From contig JAJTWR010000159.1 in assembly GCA_021613335.1 (NCBI GenBank), positions 1,080,001 through 1,144,000 of the forward strand: a stretch of DNA of 64,000 nt, given 5' to 3'. The notes under the pieces were generated by a model. It had not been told where the DNA came from, searched no databases, and saw only the letters and a program-made list of their open reading frames with translations. Below are positions 1 to 14,200 of the stretch, piece by piece (the first letter of the stretch is position 1; each line of letters begins with the position of its first letter). The position numbers and the translations under genes were made by a program. The stretch is from Whitmania pigra. Taxonomy: Eukaryota; Annelida; Clitellata; Hirudinida; Haemopidae.

Positions 1-682
1 ATTTCTCCCATCGATGTATTCAAGGCCGCAAGCAGATTCTTTAGACATCCGATGTTTGTCCTACACGTGGCACAACTTTCGATCTACATCAACCCAAGCA
101 AACCACCAAACAATCATTTGTAATGGGTTTTATTTTATTTCTATATTTGACTATATCATGAGTAGTTCAACTGAACATTATTACATCAGAAAGTAAGTTC
201 AGGGAAATTACATCGATTACCGTATTTCCCCATGTATGAGACGCACTTTGATTTTGGGAAGCTTCATAAAAAGCGGAAATTTAAGTAAAAAAAATTTATA
301 ACTATTGCACAAGACTCACCCAGTTTTTAGATCCTAAATTTTTCAAAAAAATTCCAAAAAACTTATACATAGGGAAATATGGCATGTTAAGAAATCACGT
401 CACTGAAGTTTTCATTAGCAAATGCATTATTAAATTATGAAACTAAACCGCTAAGCCTATCGCCAAACGTAGCTGATGATGTCGAAAATAGTTGGTAAAC
501 TAAGTGCATAATTTATCATTAATCCTAGAAAAATTATAAATGATAGTTCAATGTTTGCTGAATGGTGCCAACGATGAGAAATTTAGTAAAATTAAATAGT
601 AAAGACTTCTTAACAGCTTCAATTGGATGAGGATTATCGCACCATTGATGTCGAAAAAATAAGAAAACGAAATGCTTCTCAC

Positions 683-2437
683 GTAGTCAGAACAAGATAC
701 GCTTGGGTAATCACACTCCAACTCCTTGATGACCTCCAGAATGATGTTTAGCTGCATTTTAGAATCTTCTATCAGTTTGCTGATGTCTTCAGTGTCACTT
801 TCCTCGCTCCAATCAAATTCGTTTTTGACAAGAATCTTTGATAATCAGATATCTCTTTATAGCTCAACCCAAAACTAATTTCTTTAAATTATAATTGTAA
901 TCACAATTTTAGTAATTGACAGTTTAAAAAAAAATAATAATAAGTGCAGGATATCCTAAATTTGATAGATTTCAAAATATGTCGTAATCGGGAAATTCAA
1001 AGGAAGTCAAAGAAGTGGCAGGTGGTATTAAAACTTTGAGACATTTCAATTGTTCAACTTCATTTAAAGGAACCAGTCAACAGGTCTCGATTTAAGACTT
1101 CTGCGAGAACGTCTGAAACATTTCTTGCCTTGTTTAGTTGAGCACCCATATTAATTGTGACGACAGTTTGCCATTTTCAGATAACATTTATTATTAATAA
1201 GTATAACACTTATATTATTATTTAAACCTTATTGTCGTGTAAGAAGAAGTTTGATACGAAGGACATGTTTCTATCTAAAAAAATCCTGATCTAAAATGAA
1301 CTTGAATATTTCACGCAAATAAACATAAATAGGCATAAACAATATAAAAAGTTGGGGAACAAAATAAAACTGTTAATCTTGGATTGTAGCCATTAACGAG
1401 TTTTGCGACATCATGGTTGAATCTTGCGACGAATAATTTGTAAGTGACAATGACTAGCTAATAATACAAACCATTCCTAGAAACTTAATTTTTGTCTAAT
1501 TAAATAAAATAATTACTTGGCGATCTTTACTTCATGTTGCATTAACATTTAAATTAATTCAAATTGACTCAAAGATATTGAAATGAAGTTGACCAACTTA
1601 CTGGATCAATCACTGTTGTTTCTTCATCCATGGAACCATCCCAATCTCCGATCAAGGAGCTTGGATCAAGTCTTTCCTCTTCAGCTGCGTCGCTTCCTGT
1701 TGCATACAAAGGATCCTGGATAATTGAAATGGCATCGTGCTGACTAAAGTTACAGACACTTAGGTGAAGGAGATGGCCTTACTTGATAAACATCCCAAGC
1801 TTGGTCGAGTTCTTGAATTGTGGTCGATGAAAACTCGGCTTCCTCCTGCATCGTATCACTGTCATCGCTGCGTTGAAATCAAACAATCAATGTTTCTTTT
1901 GCTGCTTAAATGTTCATTTTGTGAGTCATAATCCTCCTGATTCAATGGCCTTGAAGTCCAATAATGAACCGTCGCGATCTTAGATCTTTAAATAAATATA
2001 CCATTCAAGCAAAATCATATAAACCTTGTTGACTTAAGAGCCGAAAGTTTTCGCTCAATTTTTTTCCTCGTAGGTCGTTTTGGTTGCTTTGAGTTGAAGT
2101 CAGTCGTTCCACTGATGTGAAGATCCGCAAGCGGGAGTGACGTTGAGCATCTGTTTGGAAGTTGCCGATTTATATCAGTGGTGGATGAAACACACTCTGA
2201 TTGTTGAGTTAGCGTATCTTCCAAGCTGTACTTCTGTCTGATCTTTGAAATCTTCGAAGAAGCTGCATTGTATTCTGTGTCGTTACTGGATCTGTCAAGA
2301 GCCATCATCTCCAAAGAACGAACGGGGATTGCTTGAAAGAGATTGTCGATGTTGCTCTCTTCAGTTGCATCGCTCACATTCGACCCAGATTCACATTCCG
2401 AACAGTAGCAGATGTTGTAAGTGACTGTTGCAGCCAT
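683..2437 (-). CDS. Unrecognised acidic, Ser-rich protein, 5' part of a multi-exon gene
   Basis: I do not recognise the family. The first exon (2437-2025) opens with ATG at 2437 and encodes about 137 residues: a Cys-containing N-terminus, a Ser/Thr-rich middle and a basic end (PTRKKIERKL). Three more exons join in phase at GT-AG sites: 1867-1783, 1715-1602 and 835-683. They add acidic stretches such as SDDSDTMQEEAEF, DWDGSMDEET and DWSEESDTED. The last visible donor (TAC|GTGAGA at 683) suggests that the gene goes on to the left. I could not find the next exon between there and position 1, so the 3' end is missing or outside the window. The composition suggests a disordered adaptor-type protein, but no domain is visible. 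The exon chain is fairly well supported; any function would be guesswork. Confidence 0.5.
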
Positions 2438-4605
2438 ATCAGCTCAATACGAACTATATATTAGAAAGCAAGTTTACATCTGTTGTAATTCAACAGTTCA
2501 AACACGTGTCCGAATACCTAATGTCCACCACCGATTCGATGTCTTGTTTAAATCAAGATTTCAAGCTGTTATAACCAAAACACAACATTTGAATCGGCGA
2601 CCAATGAGGATGATTGCACCTATACAATGCAATTGTGATCAGGTAGCATGCTCACCTGGATTGACAGGACGGACTTAGCTCATACAGCTGCTTTCACCTG
2701 CACATATTTTTCACCAGTTTTTATGATACAAGAAGATCCTACGCATTAAAGCACAATTCCATTAGCCAAAATTTGTTTGAAAAGTCCGGTATTCTTCGCG
2801 AATATGGAATATGCACCAAATCGTTCACTTTTTGATCTTAACCTAAATATTATATGTCATTTTACGTAGCATGCTTAAATGTAAATAAATTTGGTCTAAA
2901 CACGACAATATTAAACGTAATTATTTGCATGGCCTCTTTAATAAGTTGTTGCGTCACTAGAGAACAGATAAAAGTTAGCAATGTTGACAAGAGTGTCGCT
3001 GAAGAGCTTGAGTCTAAAATTATTTACTACGATGAAAGATATCCGTGATGAAAGCAAACTACGAGTGTCCTTTATTGTTCATGGCACGAATTTCATATTA
3101 TAACGAATTCAACAATCTTGATTGAGACCTTTGCACGAAAAACTCCTAGTGTTAAATTGAATACAACTCAAACTTTGTTAGAAATTATAAACGACATATT
3201 TTATCTCAGCACCTGCGAATCAAATAGCAATTACAATTTGTAATTTTTATGGTTGTGTGTGATGCTTTTAAAAAGGTTCAAAGAATCCTTCTTGGTCGCG
3301 TAAGTTGTTGACAGTCTGTGATTACTTATGTTAATTATTTTCAAGTTCCATGGCTTAGATGAGTAAATGCTAATGAGTGCACCAACATTTGTTCTCTTAT
3401 TACACCATGTTTAACGTTCTAGACAACGCTAATTGTGATTATATTAACAAGGATTTCTTTTTTAAATTGAAGCTTTTGCGATAGCGTTATTTTAATAAAA
3501 CTAAATACTTTGTCAATTCAATTGAGATAGCTAATGGCGAGGTTGAACACATGTGTTTAAATTCTTTTCGTGATATCGAAACTTTATCAGTTTAAATAAT
3601 GGAATCCCTATTTTAAAATTACAGTTTGTACACTTCATCACTATTTAAACAAACTCATTATTGACCGGGTGCAATAGCAGTTCTTATGAGCATAGGAATT
3701 ATTCCGATGAAAATGAATATTCACTCTTCTCCATTTGACGAATCCCTCATTCTTGCAAATAATAAATTCGTTTATTCAGACTTGTATGAACTTCCTCATG
3801 TCCATGGCCAGTGGCGCAACCAGCGAAAAATGCTGGGGGGGGCTCAAGTTTAGAAAAGGGACGAAAACCCGACGCAGTCGAAAAATTTTTGAAACTGTTC
3901 AAATCAAAACTACCAATTATAATTAATAAAGAATTAAAGAAAGAACAGATTATTATTATTATCAGTTTAACTATCTTCTGTCTGCAGTTATTCAAGCAAT
4001 AAGTTATTATTTGTATATTATAATTTTTTTATTTTAATAATATAAAACTTTTATTAGTGACATAAAAGTAATCGTGATTTATTTCATATAGAATTTAATA
4101 GTCTCACGGTAATAAAATCATAAAATTTGAATTCAATTTAGTTTTACACTTGTTTTGTTTTAAAAGAATCATAATGACACCCTTCCGTATATTCCGAGTA
4201 AATTATTGAATTGAATTTTGTATTATTCAAACCGCGTTTTTTTAGTTTCATCATAAAATAATAAATATTTTTGAAAATCCGAAAGCCTCTGGCGTTGATA
4301 AATGATACTATGAATGGTTAGTACCGCATACAATACATACCTGTGCTGAACTTATTTCTTCCTTTCTCCACATTTAATTATTGATCGTAGGACATATATC
4401 TGGTTGAGTCTAAAACAAAACACATAGATTTCATGAATTTAAACCAAATTCTAAATATTTAAATTCTAAATTAAATAAATATGAATGGGCGAGCTTAAGT
4501 ACAATTACTTGCCAATCGATATACACGTAATAAATGCAATAAATTATGAACATATAACTACATTTAACAAAAGTTGTATTGTTTAAGCAACTCACAGATT
4601 TATTC
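2438..4605. other. Intergenic stretch with one transposon-end-like sequence
   Basis: This lies between the 5' ends of two divergent genes, so promoters for both should be here, but I see no clear core elements. A 64-codon open frame at 2854-3048 has no supporting features. At 3810 there is a sequence starting CAGTGGCGCAACCAGC that runs into a G-tract. This is the typical look of a hAT terminal inverted repeat. I did not find a matching right end. The rest is A+T-rich and featureless. Confidence 0.4.
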
Positions 4606-7600
4606 ATGTATTCAGAGGGTGAGCAAATAAAAACCCAGAATGAAATAAGGGAACAAGAAGGAATTGTTGCCAGATATGAAATGGTAATTTATTTAAATAT
4701 TGTTATTATTATAATAAACATCAAAAATTATTATTTTACATAAACATTGATTAGGGAAGGGCGAAAGATGCAGAAATAGATGAATGGGAAGACCCATCAC
4801 TTGAGGTGTATCATGTCACTGATCATTACGGCTTCATACAGTTAGTAGTTACTTATCTTTTACGTGTGTTTATTTTATGGGAGTGTTTATTATTTTTATT
4901 TGTTTTGTGACAGCCAAAATAATTCTGAAGAAATAGCAAGGCTGGATTCAAAGGTTTGCAATTTTAAATTTTTGCATCATTTAGAGTGGCTTTTGATGGC
5001 ATTGTGATGCCTAGATTTTGATAATTTTGGTACAAGTTTTTGTATTTCTGCATCACACTTGAGTATTTCAAGTCAAATAGAAATATATAAAACAAAAACA
5101 GCTTCTCTGTAATTTAATTTCAGGTCATTGAGACAAAGCTGAATCGTGAAAAAAAGTGGCTTGCGATGACCAAAGACCATCTTCAGTGGGAGAAAGCCTG
5201 CAGGTCAAACAAGGTTTGCATTTATTTGAGACCTTCTTTAAACTGAATTTTGATGTTTCACATTTGATATGTCAGGTGACTGAAAGAACATATAAAGGCA
5301 TTCCAGAAAAAATACGTGGTGTTGCTTGGTGTCTGATGCTGGACATCAAAAATGTCAAAGAAAAGAACCAAGGAGTGTATGAGGTTAGTTTATTTCTTAG
5401 GAAATATTTCTTGTTATATGCTAGCATTTGATATATCATTATTATTTACCACTAGTATGCATATCTTTACCTTTGATTAGAAATGATAATTCATTACCAT
5501 TATGTTTGTTTTTATTTATTTCCAGTCATATTGCAATGTTCTTTCACACTTAATTTAAAAATGGTCATTAAAATTACTATCACATGTGTCTCATTATTTA
5601 AGTCCTTTGCTTCATATTACATATTTCATATTTATATATTCGGTGGCCTTGAGGTCCTGCGATTTGGACTTACACCACCATAAAGATTGTTTTATTTGAT
5701 TTGATGTTATGACATACAATTTATTTTTATAATGACAACACTCTTGACTCGGTCACTCAAATTAAGATTAATTGATGATTAAAATTAAACGTTGACTTCA
5801 TTCACAGAATTATTATTTTGTACCTGAAGTTTAAATAATTTTTAAATGCAATATACATTTTTGTGGATAGAAAATGAAAGATTTGTCAAAGAAATGGTCA
5901 ACATATGTCAAGCAGATTGATTTGGACATAAACAGGACTTTCAGGGAACACATCATGTTCAGGAAACGATATGACATCAAGTAAATATGTTCATAATACA
6001 TTTGTTTAGGCAATGACGTTACAAACTGTACAAAATTTTAACGTGCATCTAGGAATAAATAGAATTTTATTTAGCTGTTAGAAATGCAATCATTAAAAAT
6101 AAGGTTGCATTTATTTTCATCAGCTTTGAAATCAATTTATTTAAGGCAACAGGCCCTGTTCAACGTTCTGTGTGCATACTCTTTATACGATGAAGATGTG
6201 GGTTACTGCCAAGGAATGAGTGAAGTAGCAGCCTTGCTTCTGATGTTTATGAATGAAGAAGTAAATGTTAAGAATTTTAATATCAATGTTTCTTATAATT
6301 TATTAATTTGTTTGTTACTTATTTAAAAGACATTGCTGACAACTTGCTCATTCTATTTCCAGGAAGCATTTTGGTGTTTTGCTGTCCTGATGACCAATGA
6401 GAAACACAGCATGAGAGGTGAGGATTGAACACTTTAATAGGCACTATTTTAGGCCTCATATTTGCTCAACACCTCTTTAGATATGACAAGATTAAGAAAT
6501 TACATTGATTGTTTCTTTTTTTGTGTGTTTATTCACATGTCTGCTTATCTTGCATCTAAATGAACATTACCTTAAATTTATTAATTTAATTTATTAGCAC
6601 GTAAAAGTGATTCGTTTCTCGTTATTTATAGGATTTTTCCTTCCAAGTTTTCCAAAGTTAATTAGATTCAAGGATCATCATGATGAGATAACAAGAAAGA
6701 ATCTTAAAAAAGTTAAAAAGCACTTGGTATGACGAGCCGTCTTTGTTTTTAAAATTAAACCACTGCATTAAAACTTGTCGTTACTGACATAATTTAACCT
6801 TAAATGGTTTCTTCTCATGTGCTTCATCAGGACAGGAATAATATCCACACAGTGAGCTTCTGCATCAAATGGTTCATGCAATGTTTTCTTGACCGAGTTA
6901 GAATCTATTTATTTAATTGCAGAAATCTTATCTAAACATAATTTGGGAAAAAGTATTTATTATGTTTGTTTTACTTCTTAAATCAAAATTTATTAGTTTC
7001 GTATCTTTTTTTGGAAATATTGCATTTTAAGTTATGCTCTTCATTAGATGCTCATGGTTTTTTGTGTTGCAGCTATTCATACACGGTATTAGTTTTAATT
7101 GGTTCAAACTTTTCAAGTATTTGTTTACTTGGAAAAATTAATTTTGTTTAAATTTATTGTAGGTGCCATTTTCTTTGGCTCTGAGGTTTTGGGACATTTA
7201 TATTTGGGAAGGTGAAGGTGTTTTGATTGGCGTGGCTTTTACCATACTTCGCTTACAAAGAGGTACCTTCAAATATGATTTTGTGAAGAATCTTCTCATG
7301 TCTCTTTATTTTTTACTTAATTAGCATTATCGCTTAAAATATTTGATAGTTGTGAGTGCGCATAACACTTTATAAGTCCTGGTGGCCATAAGATTCATGA
7401 TGTTTAATTTTATATTCTATTGACATGAGGAGTTTCATTATTTTGATTTACAACTTATAATGACTTAAACAATTGTGGTATTCGGGGGAGCCATTGCTCA
7501 CCCTATTGGTGATATTTAATAACAACAACAACATTTGGCTTAAACTGTTAGCTTAAAATGAAGTAAGTGACCCCGAGATGCATTGTTTTTTAAATGACAG

Positions 7601-10027
7601 AGAGGCTACTGAAGTTATCAGAAGAAGAAATACTGAGGTTTTTTCAGTCCGATCTGGCACAAGATTTTGGCTGCAACGACGAAGTAGTGATTCGAACATT
7701 AAAGTTGAGCATGAATGAGCTGAGGCAGTCAAACAAACTCATTCCAAAGAGGCCTCCAGGGACAGAGGGATTCACCAAGAAGTTGGGCTCTTTTACCCCA
7801 CCTCAGACCCTTGAAGCTGAGTCACTCATGACGAGGGCAGCTTCCATGAACGGTGCAACTGGAAATTTAAAATCTGTGAGATGTTTTAGCATAAAGTCTT
7901 TCGTTAATAAATAAATTTGCTTTAATTCAAAATACCTTGTTAACGCATGGTCATGAAGAGTGATACTTTGATTGCTTATCAGCCTTTTGATCAATTTTTG
8001 GCAATAAGTATTTATTTGAGTTTGGATTGTACAGACTGTAGTATTTAAAAGTATTTAATCATCGTGAATTATGTAATGTCATTTTTAAATAAATTAATTG
8101 TTAATATATTTTTTAAAGACAAGAGTTAGCATACCTGCTGATGGTGGACCAGAACTTGGAGTAGACCTCCTAATTCAGGAAAACGAAAGTGGGTGGAGAA
8201 CTGTGGACAGGTAGATGTTACTGGCAATCACTTGCAAGCAAAAGGAGTCAAAACCTAGTTAATTTATTGTTTCAGGTTTTTATCTCAGGATTGTTTCGAT
8301 GATCTGGCTGATAAATCTGACAATAGTCCCCTCTTCCGCCTGAGACAACAGGCAGATGATGGACTCAGCTCTTGCACCTCTCTTGCTAGTCATGATTATG
8401 ATAACACCAGCTTTTATGAAGGGGATGATGACTTCTCTGCTAAGGCAAACAAAGATGGCCGTGGAAGTCCAGACACTCTTAATGGATCAAATGAGGTTAC
8501 ACAACTAGTTAGTGCCAGTGTCTGTTATGGTCACTCACATCTTGTATTATCGTGATTTGCATAAGTCCACTTCAAGGTTAAGGAATTTGGTCATTTTAGG
8601 TCTAAATTGAATTTTGAATAATCAAAATTCTATGAATTAATAGAAATCCTGATTTAATCTTCTAAAGTTTAATTTAGACAAGAATAAATAATATCGTACA
8701 TAACAGAATGGAAGCATTAAAATGGAGTTTAGAGGACTTATTAATGCAGCTAAAGTAATGTCTATCTAACTAAAACAAAAAAGGGGCCTGAATGATGAGC
8801 TTATTAAGTTCAATTATAATGTTAGTTGTAGAAACTCTTGAGAATGGATAGGATTTGAACTCTTAGCTAAACCAAAGCAAAATCTTTGACCTCTCAGATA
8901 CTGACACCTTGTTGGGTCTGGGTGATGGACTTATCTTGTTACAATGTAGCATAAGCTTCAGCTAAGGTTGTAATAGCAATAATGTTATCACATTTGACAA
9001 TAATCCTTTCATAATTCAGCAAGAAGATGATGATCAAAATAATGGAGAGGAGTTGATTGGTGCTTTCAAGCAGAGTGATTCTCAGACAACCAACAAACCT
9101 TATATTCTAACAAAACCAAATCTATACCAGTCAAGTTTAGATCCAGAAAGTTTGCAAATGCACAATAAAGATTCTATACAAAATGCACTTGCATTTTACA
9201 AAACTATTCCTTCCTGTACCAATTACATAATGAAATATAATCCAGCTGTGCCTTACAATTATTCCAAAGCTGATCATATCATCCCTTCAGATCCAGTTGT
9301 CAGTCATAGAATGCCTTATAGTCAGTCTTCTGGTAATGTTAGAAATAACTCATCGCCAGCAACAAATGCAATAAAACACTTTCCACGATATCCTCCAAAT
9401 CAGGTTGTAGCTTCCACATCATCTTCTGGACCTCATACATACAATGCTTTTAGAAAGAATACCTCTTTAAATTCATCTTACCTTAGCAAGAAACTTCAAC
9501 ATAAAAATGCCCAGCGTGATCAAAGTACTATAGCAGCAAAACAAGGGGTTTCTGTAGTGATGATTGGCGAGGAAAAAGATGTAGTTGTGAGCAACAACAA
9601 ATATGATACAATTTTTCCATCAAACCAAAAAACCAATGGGCAGATTCATCCAGGAAGTGATTTGCGACGTCATGGCTTCGTGTCGGTAAGTTCAACTGGA
9701 GGATCGAGTGAACTTTTGAACCCAGGAGTCTCTTCTGTTGCAACAAAGATGCCAGGAGAAAAAAACCATTTTCATCACAGCACATCAGATTTGGCTTGTG
9801 AAGGCAAAACACATCATTTCGTTTCTTCAAAGCCATTGCTCGACACTGGTCTTTACCATCCCGATTACAAGGGGGTGACCAGAATCTGGACGGGGAGTCC
9901 CATCAACATCGTCCGAACCAATAATCCGACCCCTCCCTCTGCTTTAAATAAAGTTTCCAATGCATTCTCTAGTACATCAAACAAATCTGATGGAAAGAAA
10001 GCTTCTGCTTTTTACAACCGCTTCTAA
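4606..10027 (+). CDS. USP6NL: TBC-domain Rab GTPase-activating protein, USP6NL/RN-tre type
   Basis: Fifteen exons join in phase to give about 845 residues, close to the size of vertebrate USP6NL: 4606-4683, 4755-4840, 4914-4953, 5124-5213, 5276-5383, 5871-5980, 6146-6260, 6363-6417, 6632-6726, 6831-6896, 7163-7262, 7601-7875, 8119-8210, 8276-8495 and 9020-10027. The N-terminus has the RN-tre-type lead ([20 protein letters not shown]). The TBC domain spans about residues 99-310. Its arginine finger is in IDLDINR (R156) and its glutamine finger in YCQGMSE (Q193), so the GAP should be catalytically intact. The family acts on endosomal Rabs (Rab5, Rab43) in receptor trafficking. The last exon encodes a long, low-complexity Ser/Asn-rich tail with no domain I can see. 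The start is the first ATG of the exon matching the family N-terminus; an upstream non-coding exon is possible. Confidence 0.9.
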
Positions 10028-11240
10028 ACTAGAATTCAAAGTTTTGTGAATCTTATACTTTTCGTACAGTTCGTTTTATAAAATATACAATCCTGCATCG
10101 AAACAATGTCATCACTCGATCAGAGCTGCTGTGTATGTTTTTTGCAAGTAAGTTAACTCTACTTGTTTTCATCGATATTTTTAATTTGTAACACTTAGAT
10201 ATGTGTGACTTGCTTTCTTAGGAAAAATGTGTGAAATGTGACATGTTTATATTGGCTTACTTAGGCCTGGTAACTCCTAGATATGTACCATAGTTTAAGT
10301 GAATGAAAATGATTATGCTGTTGCCATACAAGTTCCTATAAATTGTAAATTTGTCAAAGGCTAAATGTGATTTTTTTGATGCAACACTTGTAAAATGTCA
10401 TTATCTATTTGCTGGAATATGTTGTATATATATTCATAAGAATTAATCTGTAATACAAGTGTCTGTTTTCATAGCTAAAAAATTATTGTTTAAACATTTT
10501 TCTTTGTTCTGAGTTAAGTCATTAGTATAACTTTTCCATTTTGAGTTTTTTTCATCAAATTTTTTTAAAGTGAAAGTTAAATGAAAATGTGTCTCATTGT
10601 TTTGCATATAATCATAATATAAAAATTTCAATTATTTGAGTATCTTGTTAATGAAAATGGCAAATTGATTGCGAAGGACCCAATCAGGTTCTTGGGGACC
10701 AGTTGTTAGCCGTGTAAACATTTGCAATTTTAAGACTTCTGTTGTTCAGGATTTTTAATTTATATGAAAAATTGTGCAAACCTTTTTAATCCCAGCTTTT
10801 TCCAAAACAAAACAAAAATTAAATGAAAGGTTTATATCATCCGCTTGCAACAAGCTGTTAGACTTATGAGGGTCAACACTTTCTAGCTCCTGTAGCTGCA
10901 GGTCTAAGGAAGTTTGACATGAATGCTTATTATATCAGGATTATGCACTTTCTTTTAATTTGAAAATTGAATACATAATAATGTAATGCTGCTTAAATTT
11001 TTTTCTAAAGCAGAATATGGCGCAAGATTGTAATGGTGGTTCATCAAATACTTCGAGTGATTCATTATCACTTTTGTAATCAGATTTCTTTTCGCTTTAA
11101 TTGCTAAATTATGATTATTCATCCTGCAATGCATTTAGAGATAATGTTATCCATAACAGGACAAGTAAAAGTTGTTTGGAAAAATACTCGAATAATTTTG
11201 AAATGATTTAATGAAAAGGGGATTGTCATTCTCTACAAAT
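10028..11240. other. Convergent intergenic region / 3' ends
   Basis: This lies between the stop of the USP6NL-like gene (+) and the stop of the next gene (-), so both 3' UTRs fall here. It is A+T-rich with no coding potential, apart from a near-identical copy of part of the neighbouring exon at 11018-11096, listed separately. Confidence 0.6.
11018..11096 (-). repeat. Partial copy of the neighbouring coding exon in its own 3' flank
   Basis: About 77 bases match 11840-11917 with only a few differences. The shared part includes the 20-base run GATTGTAATGGTGGTTCATC and continues past it. The 11840-11917 copy is inside the coding sequence of the minus-strand gene. The 11018 copy lies about 145 bases beyond that gene's stop codon, in the same orientation. 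It looks like a recent local duplication. Confidence 0.85.
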
Positions 11241-14200
11241 TTATACAAAAAAAGCTCTTGCTCTATTAATAGCATGCAAATTAGAAATGTGAGTTTCCTT
11301 TTTAGGTTGGCTTTGAATTGAGTCATAAAATGGTCTGGAATCTTTACAGTGGAGTGATTCCACACTTTTCCAATCAGAAATTTGGACACCTGTGAGATCC
11401 TTATCATTACCTGATATTAATGAAGTTTTGTTAAAAGCTGGTGAGTTTCCAAAACATAGATCAAATATTCGGGCATGATCATTATGCTTCACTGTCATGA
11501 ATGCTCTGAGGTCCAGAAGTGGTTCATCAGAATATCTGCTAGCATCAGAGCTACCTATTAACCTAAGGTCGTCATTTGAAGGAGAAATTTGTTTTTCAAG
11601 AGAATATGTTTGTGTCTCTGGGTTGTATGTTTCCCTCCCTACCATTGGCAAATCAGGTGCAGAAGGAATAATTGAAGATCTGAATTCTGCATTCAGGGGT
11701 GATTCTGAACAATTATCATGAAATTCCTCAAACAGAGACAAAGTTGATCTACTTGTGAAGCTGTTTAGAGGAGGTGATTGTCTTTCACTGCCTGGAACCT
11801 TTGAATGAATTCTTTTCATCACTTGTGATAATCCACCCATAATGGCACAAGATTGTAATGGTGGTTCATCAAATACTTCGAGTGATTCATTATCACTTTC
11901 GTAATCAGATTTCTTTTCTTTTGGCAAATGCTTAGATTCAGTGATGAAATGTTTTTCAAGAATTGGTTTAATTGTGAGATCAATTTCACTTTCTTCTATG
12001 CTAACTTCTGAATTACGTGATTTTTTGGTAATGACTTTAAGTTTAGCCTTTTTTTCCAAACTTTCAGATCTCTGAGAACAGGCTTGTTGTACGGACAAGA
12101 TATTTTCGTGCTGTGATTCGTTTTTTAAAGTTTGTCTGTCTTTGATTATAGGTGAAGTACTGATCAATGGAGATCCTCTTTTTCCAATGTCACAGATTTT
12201 GTTGGAGCAACACATCCTCATGTCATCCCTTGGAGATTCAAACAAATTTCTATGAAGAATATTCTCTGCCTGGGCACTTTTTTTTACATCTTCACATTTT
12301 CCTGCATCACCATCTCTGGTAGGACTGTGTTTCCATAAGCTATTTCCTTCTTTCTTTTTGTTTGTCTTTAAATCAAAAATATCAATATCTAAATGTAGGT
12401 CACCCTTGACAGTTTTCAGTGTTTCTGGAACACATTTCATAGTAGAAAGTGCTCTTTCAGTCATTGCATGGATTTCTGTTCCCTTTGGTGCCATCATTGG
12501 AACATCTGATGGTAGTTGTTTGTCTTTGCTTACAAATTCTTGGGTATTGATTTCTAAGTTACTGGATTCGTGCGCAACATTTTCTAGATATCTTTGTGCT
12601 AGAGTTTTGGTTCTTCTTTCGAACGATTGATGGTAATGCATTTTATTTAAATTTATGGCATTCTGCTCAGGTGTTTCAATGAAGGTATTTCCCGGATTGA
12701 TATTCGTCATATCAGGGTTGGATTCGTCACCAGTCAAATAAATAGTTGTTACAAATTTAGCCATCTTTGGAGTGTGGTAAAACTGTGACCCATCTTTGGA
12801 TATAAATTTCCTAATCGACTTTAAATTATTTTCTGTCTGAATTTTTGAAAACACTTGTGTCTCTGGCAAAAGAATTTTCTCAGCACTCGGTTCAGGCTTG
12901 TGAGAAAATGGAGTTTCTCTTTGATAAGACTCATGACTTGACACACTAGTGTATGGCCTCCTAAACTTTTCTTCAAAGGCATATGGGGTGTAGTCTGTGC
13001 AGTATGATTCATTGCAGGAGAGATTGTTCAATGATTCTGAACTGAAAGTTTGTGTTCTTCCTTCACTTTTAACTGAATGATCTCTGGATTGTGGTTTGCT
13101 AATATCATCGTTGTTTGTATGAATTGATTCCAAAGATTTCACTCTATCAGTATCTTCAAACCTTGGTACTTTACTGAAAATATCACAACCTGGTGAGATG
13201 CTGGTATTTGAGACTTTAACTGATTGTTCGCGATCTAAAGCCGATTCGATTGCTTTTAAAGACGTCTTGGAAGCAGCACTGATAATATTTCGTGTTTCTG
13301 GGTTATCTAAAACAATATTTGAATTGGCAGGTTTTTGAAGGTTTTCAATATATTGATTGGATGACATTTCTTGACATTCAAAATCAGAAAGTGGGCGGCT
13401 TCTTTGACGTTTTGGAAATGCTTCAGCCTTAATCATCGAGACTGGAAGATGGTTGGCAGACCTACTAGACTGCCGAAACAGATTTGTAGGAAGATGTTGC
13501 TTTATGATAGGTTTCTTTGAGTTTGGGCCATAGTTTGAGTTGGAATTCTTGTGTTGATTGATGTCACTGATTTGCATATCTTTTGTTTTCATTGGTGAAG
13601 TTGACAGTTCCTTATCTTGTTTTCCACTCTGCTTCGATGTTTGACAGTGTGTCTGTTGGATGGTCCTTCTGTGAGGTCCAACAACAGCTGTGGCAATTGT
13701 TGATTGATGATCATCTGAAGTCAAATCACTATCACTAATTTAAACTTCATTAATTTACCTGTGTTAAAAATGTAGCAACCAATTTGCTTAGGCAATATTA
13801 GAAGATTTGGATATTCATTGCATGGTTAATCAAATAAAGGTGATTACTTTTAACAATGATAATTTAAAGTGAGAACCCTAGCTTATAAACTAACAAAAAA
13901 AAATAGATTTTCAAATTAATTCACTTTGTGGTTAATGTACTAATTATGCCTTTAAAATGAGATGTAATGAATAAGCATAAAAGCAATTAAACAAAATGTT
14001 TTGAAATGAAGGACCTGCTCTCATGAAGGCTTCACTTTCAGCTAGCCAACGATCAATTCTTTCAGCTGTTCCGTCACAGAGATAGAAAAGCTGCACACAT
14101 TAATGTATAAATATAATTGCTTAATAATTTAACATTGTTATAATCTCCACATACATTTGGTCGGTAATCTCTTGTCTTCGCCATTAAAGGTTTTTCTTCT

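Noticed and set aside
2854..3048. 64-codon open frame on the plus strand
   Set aside because: No signal peptide, domain, splice context or repeat supports it, and length is within chance for this base composition.
11497..12630. Plus-strand open frames over the long disordered exon
   Set aside because: Shadows of the 824-codon minus-strand frame; composition and length favour the minus strand.
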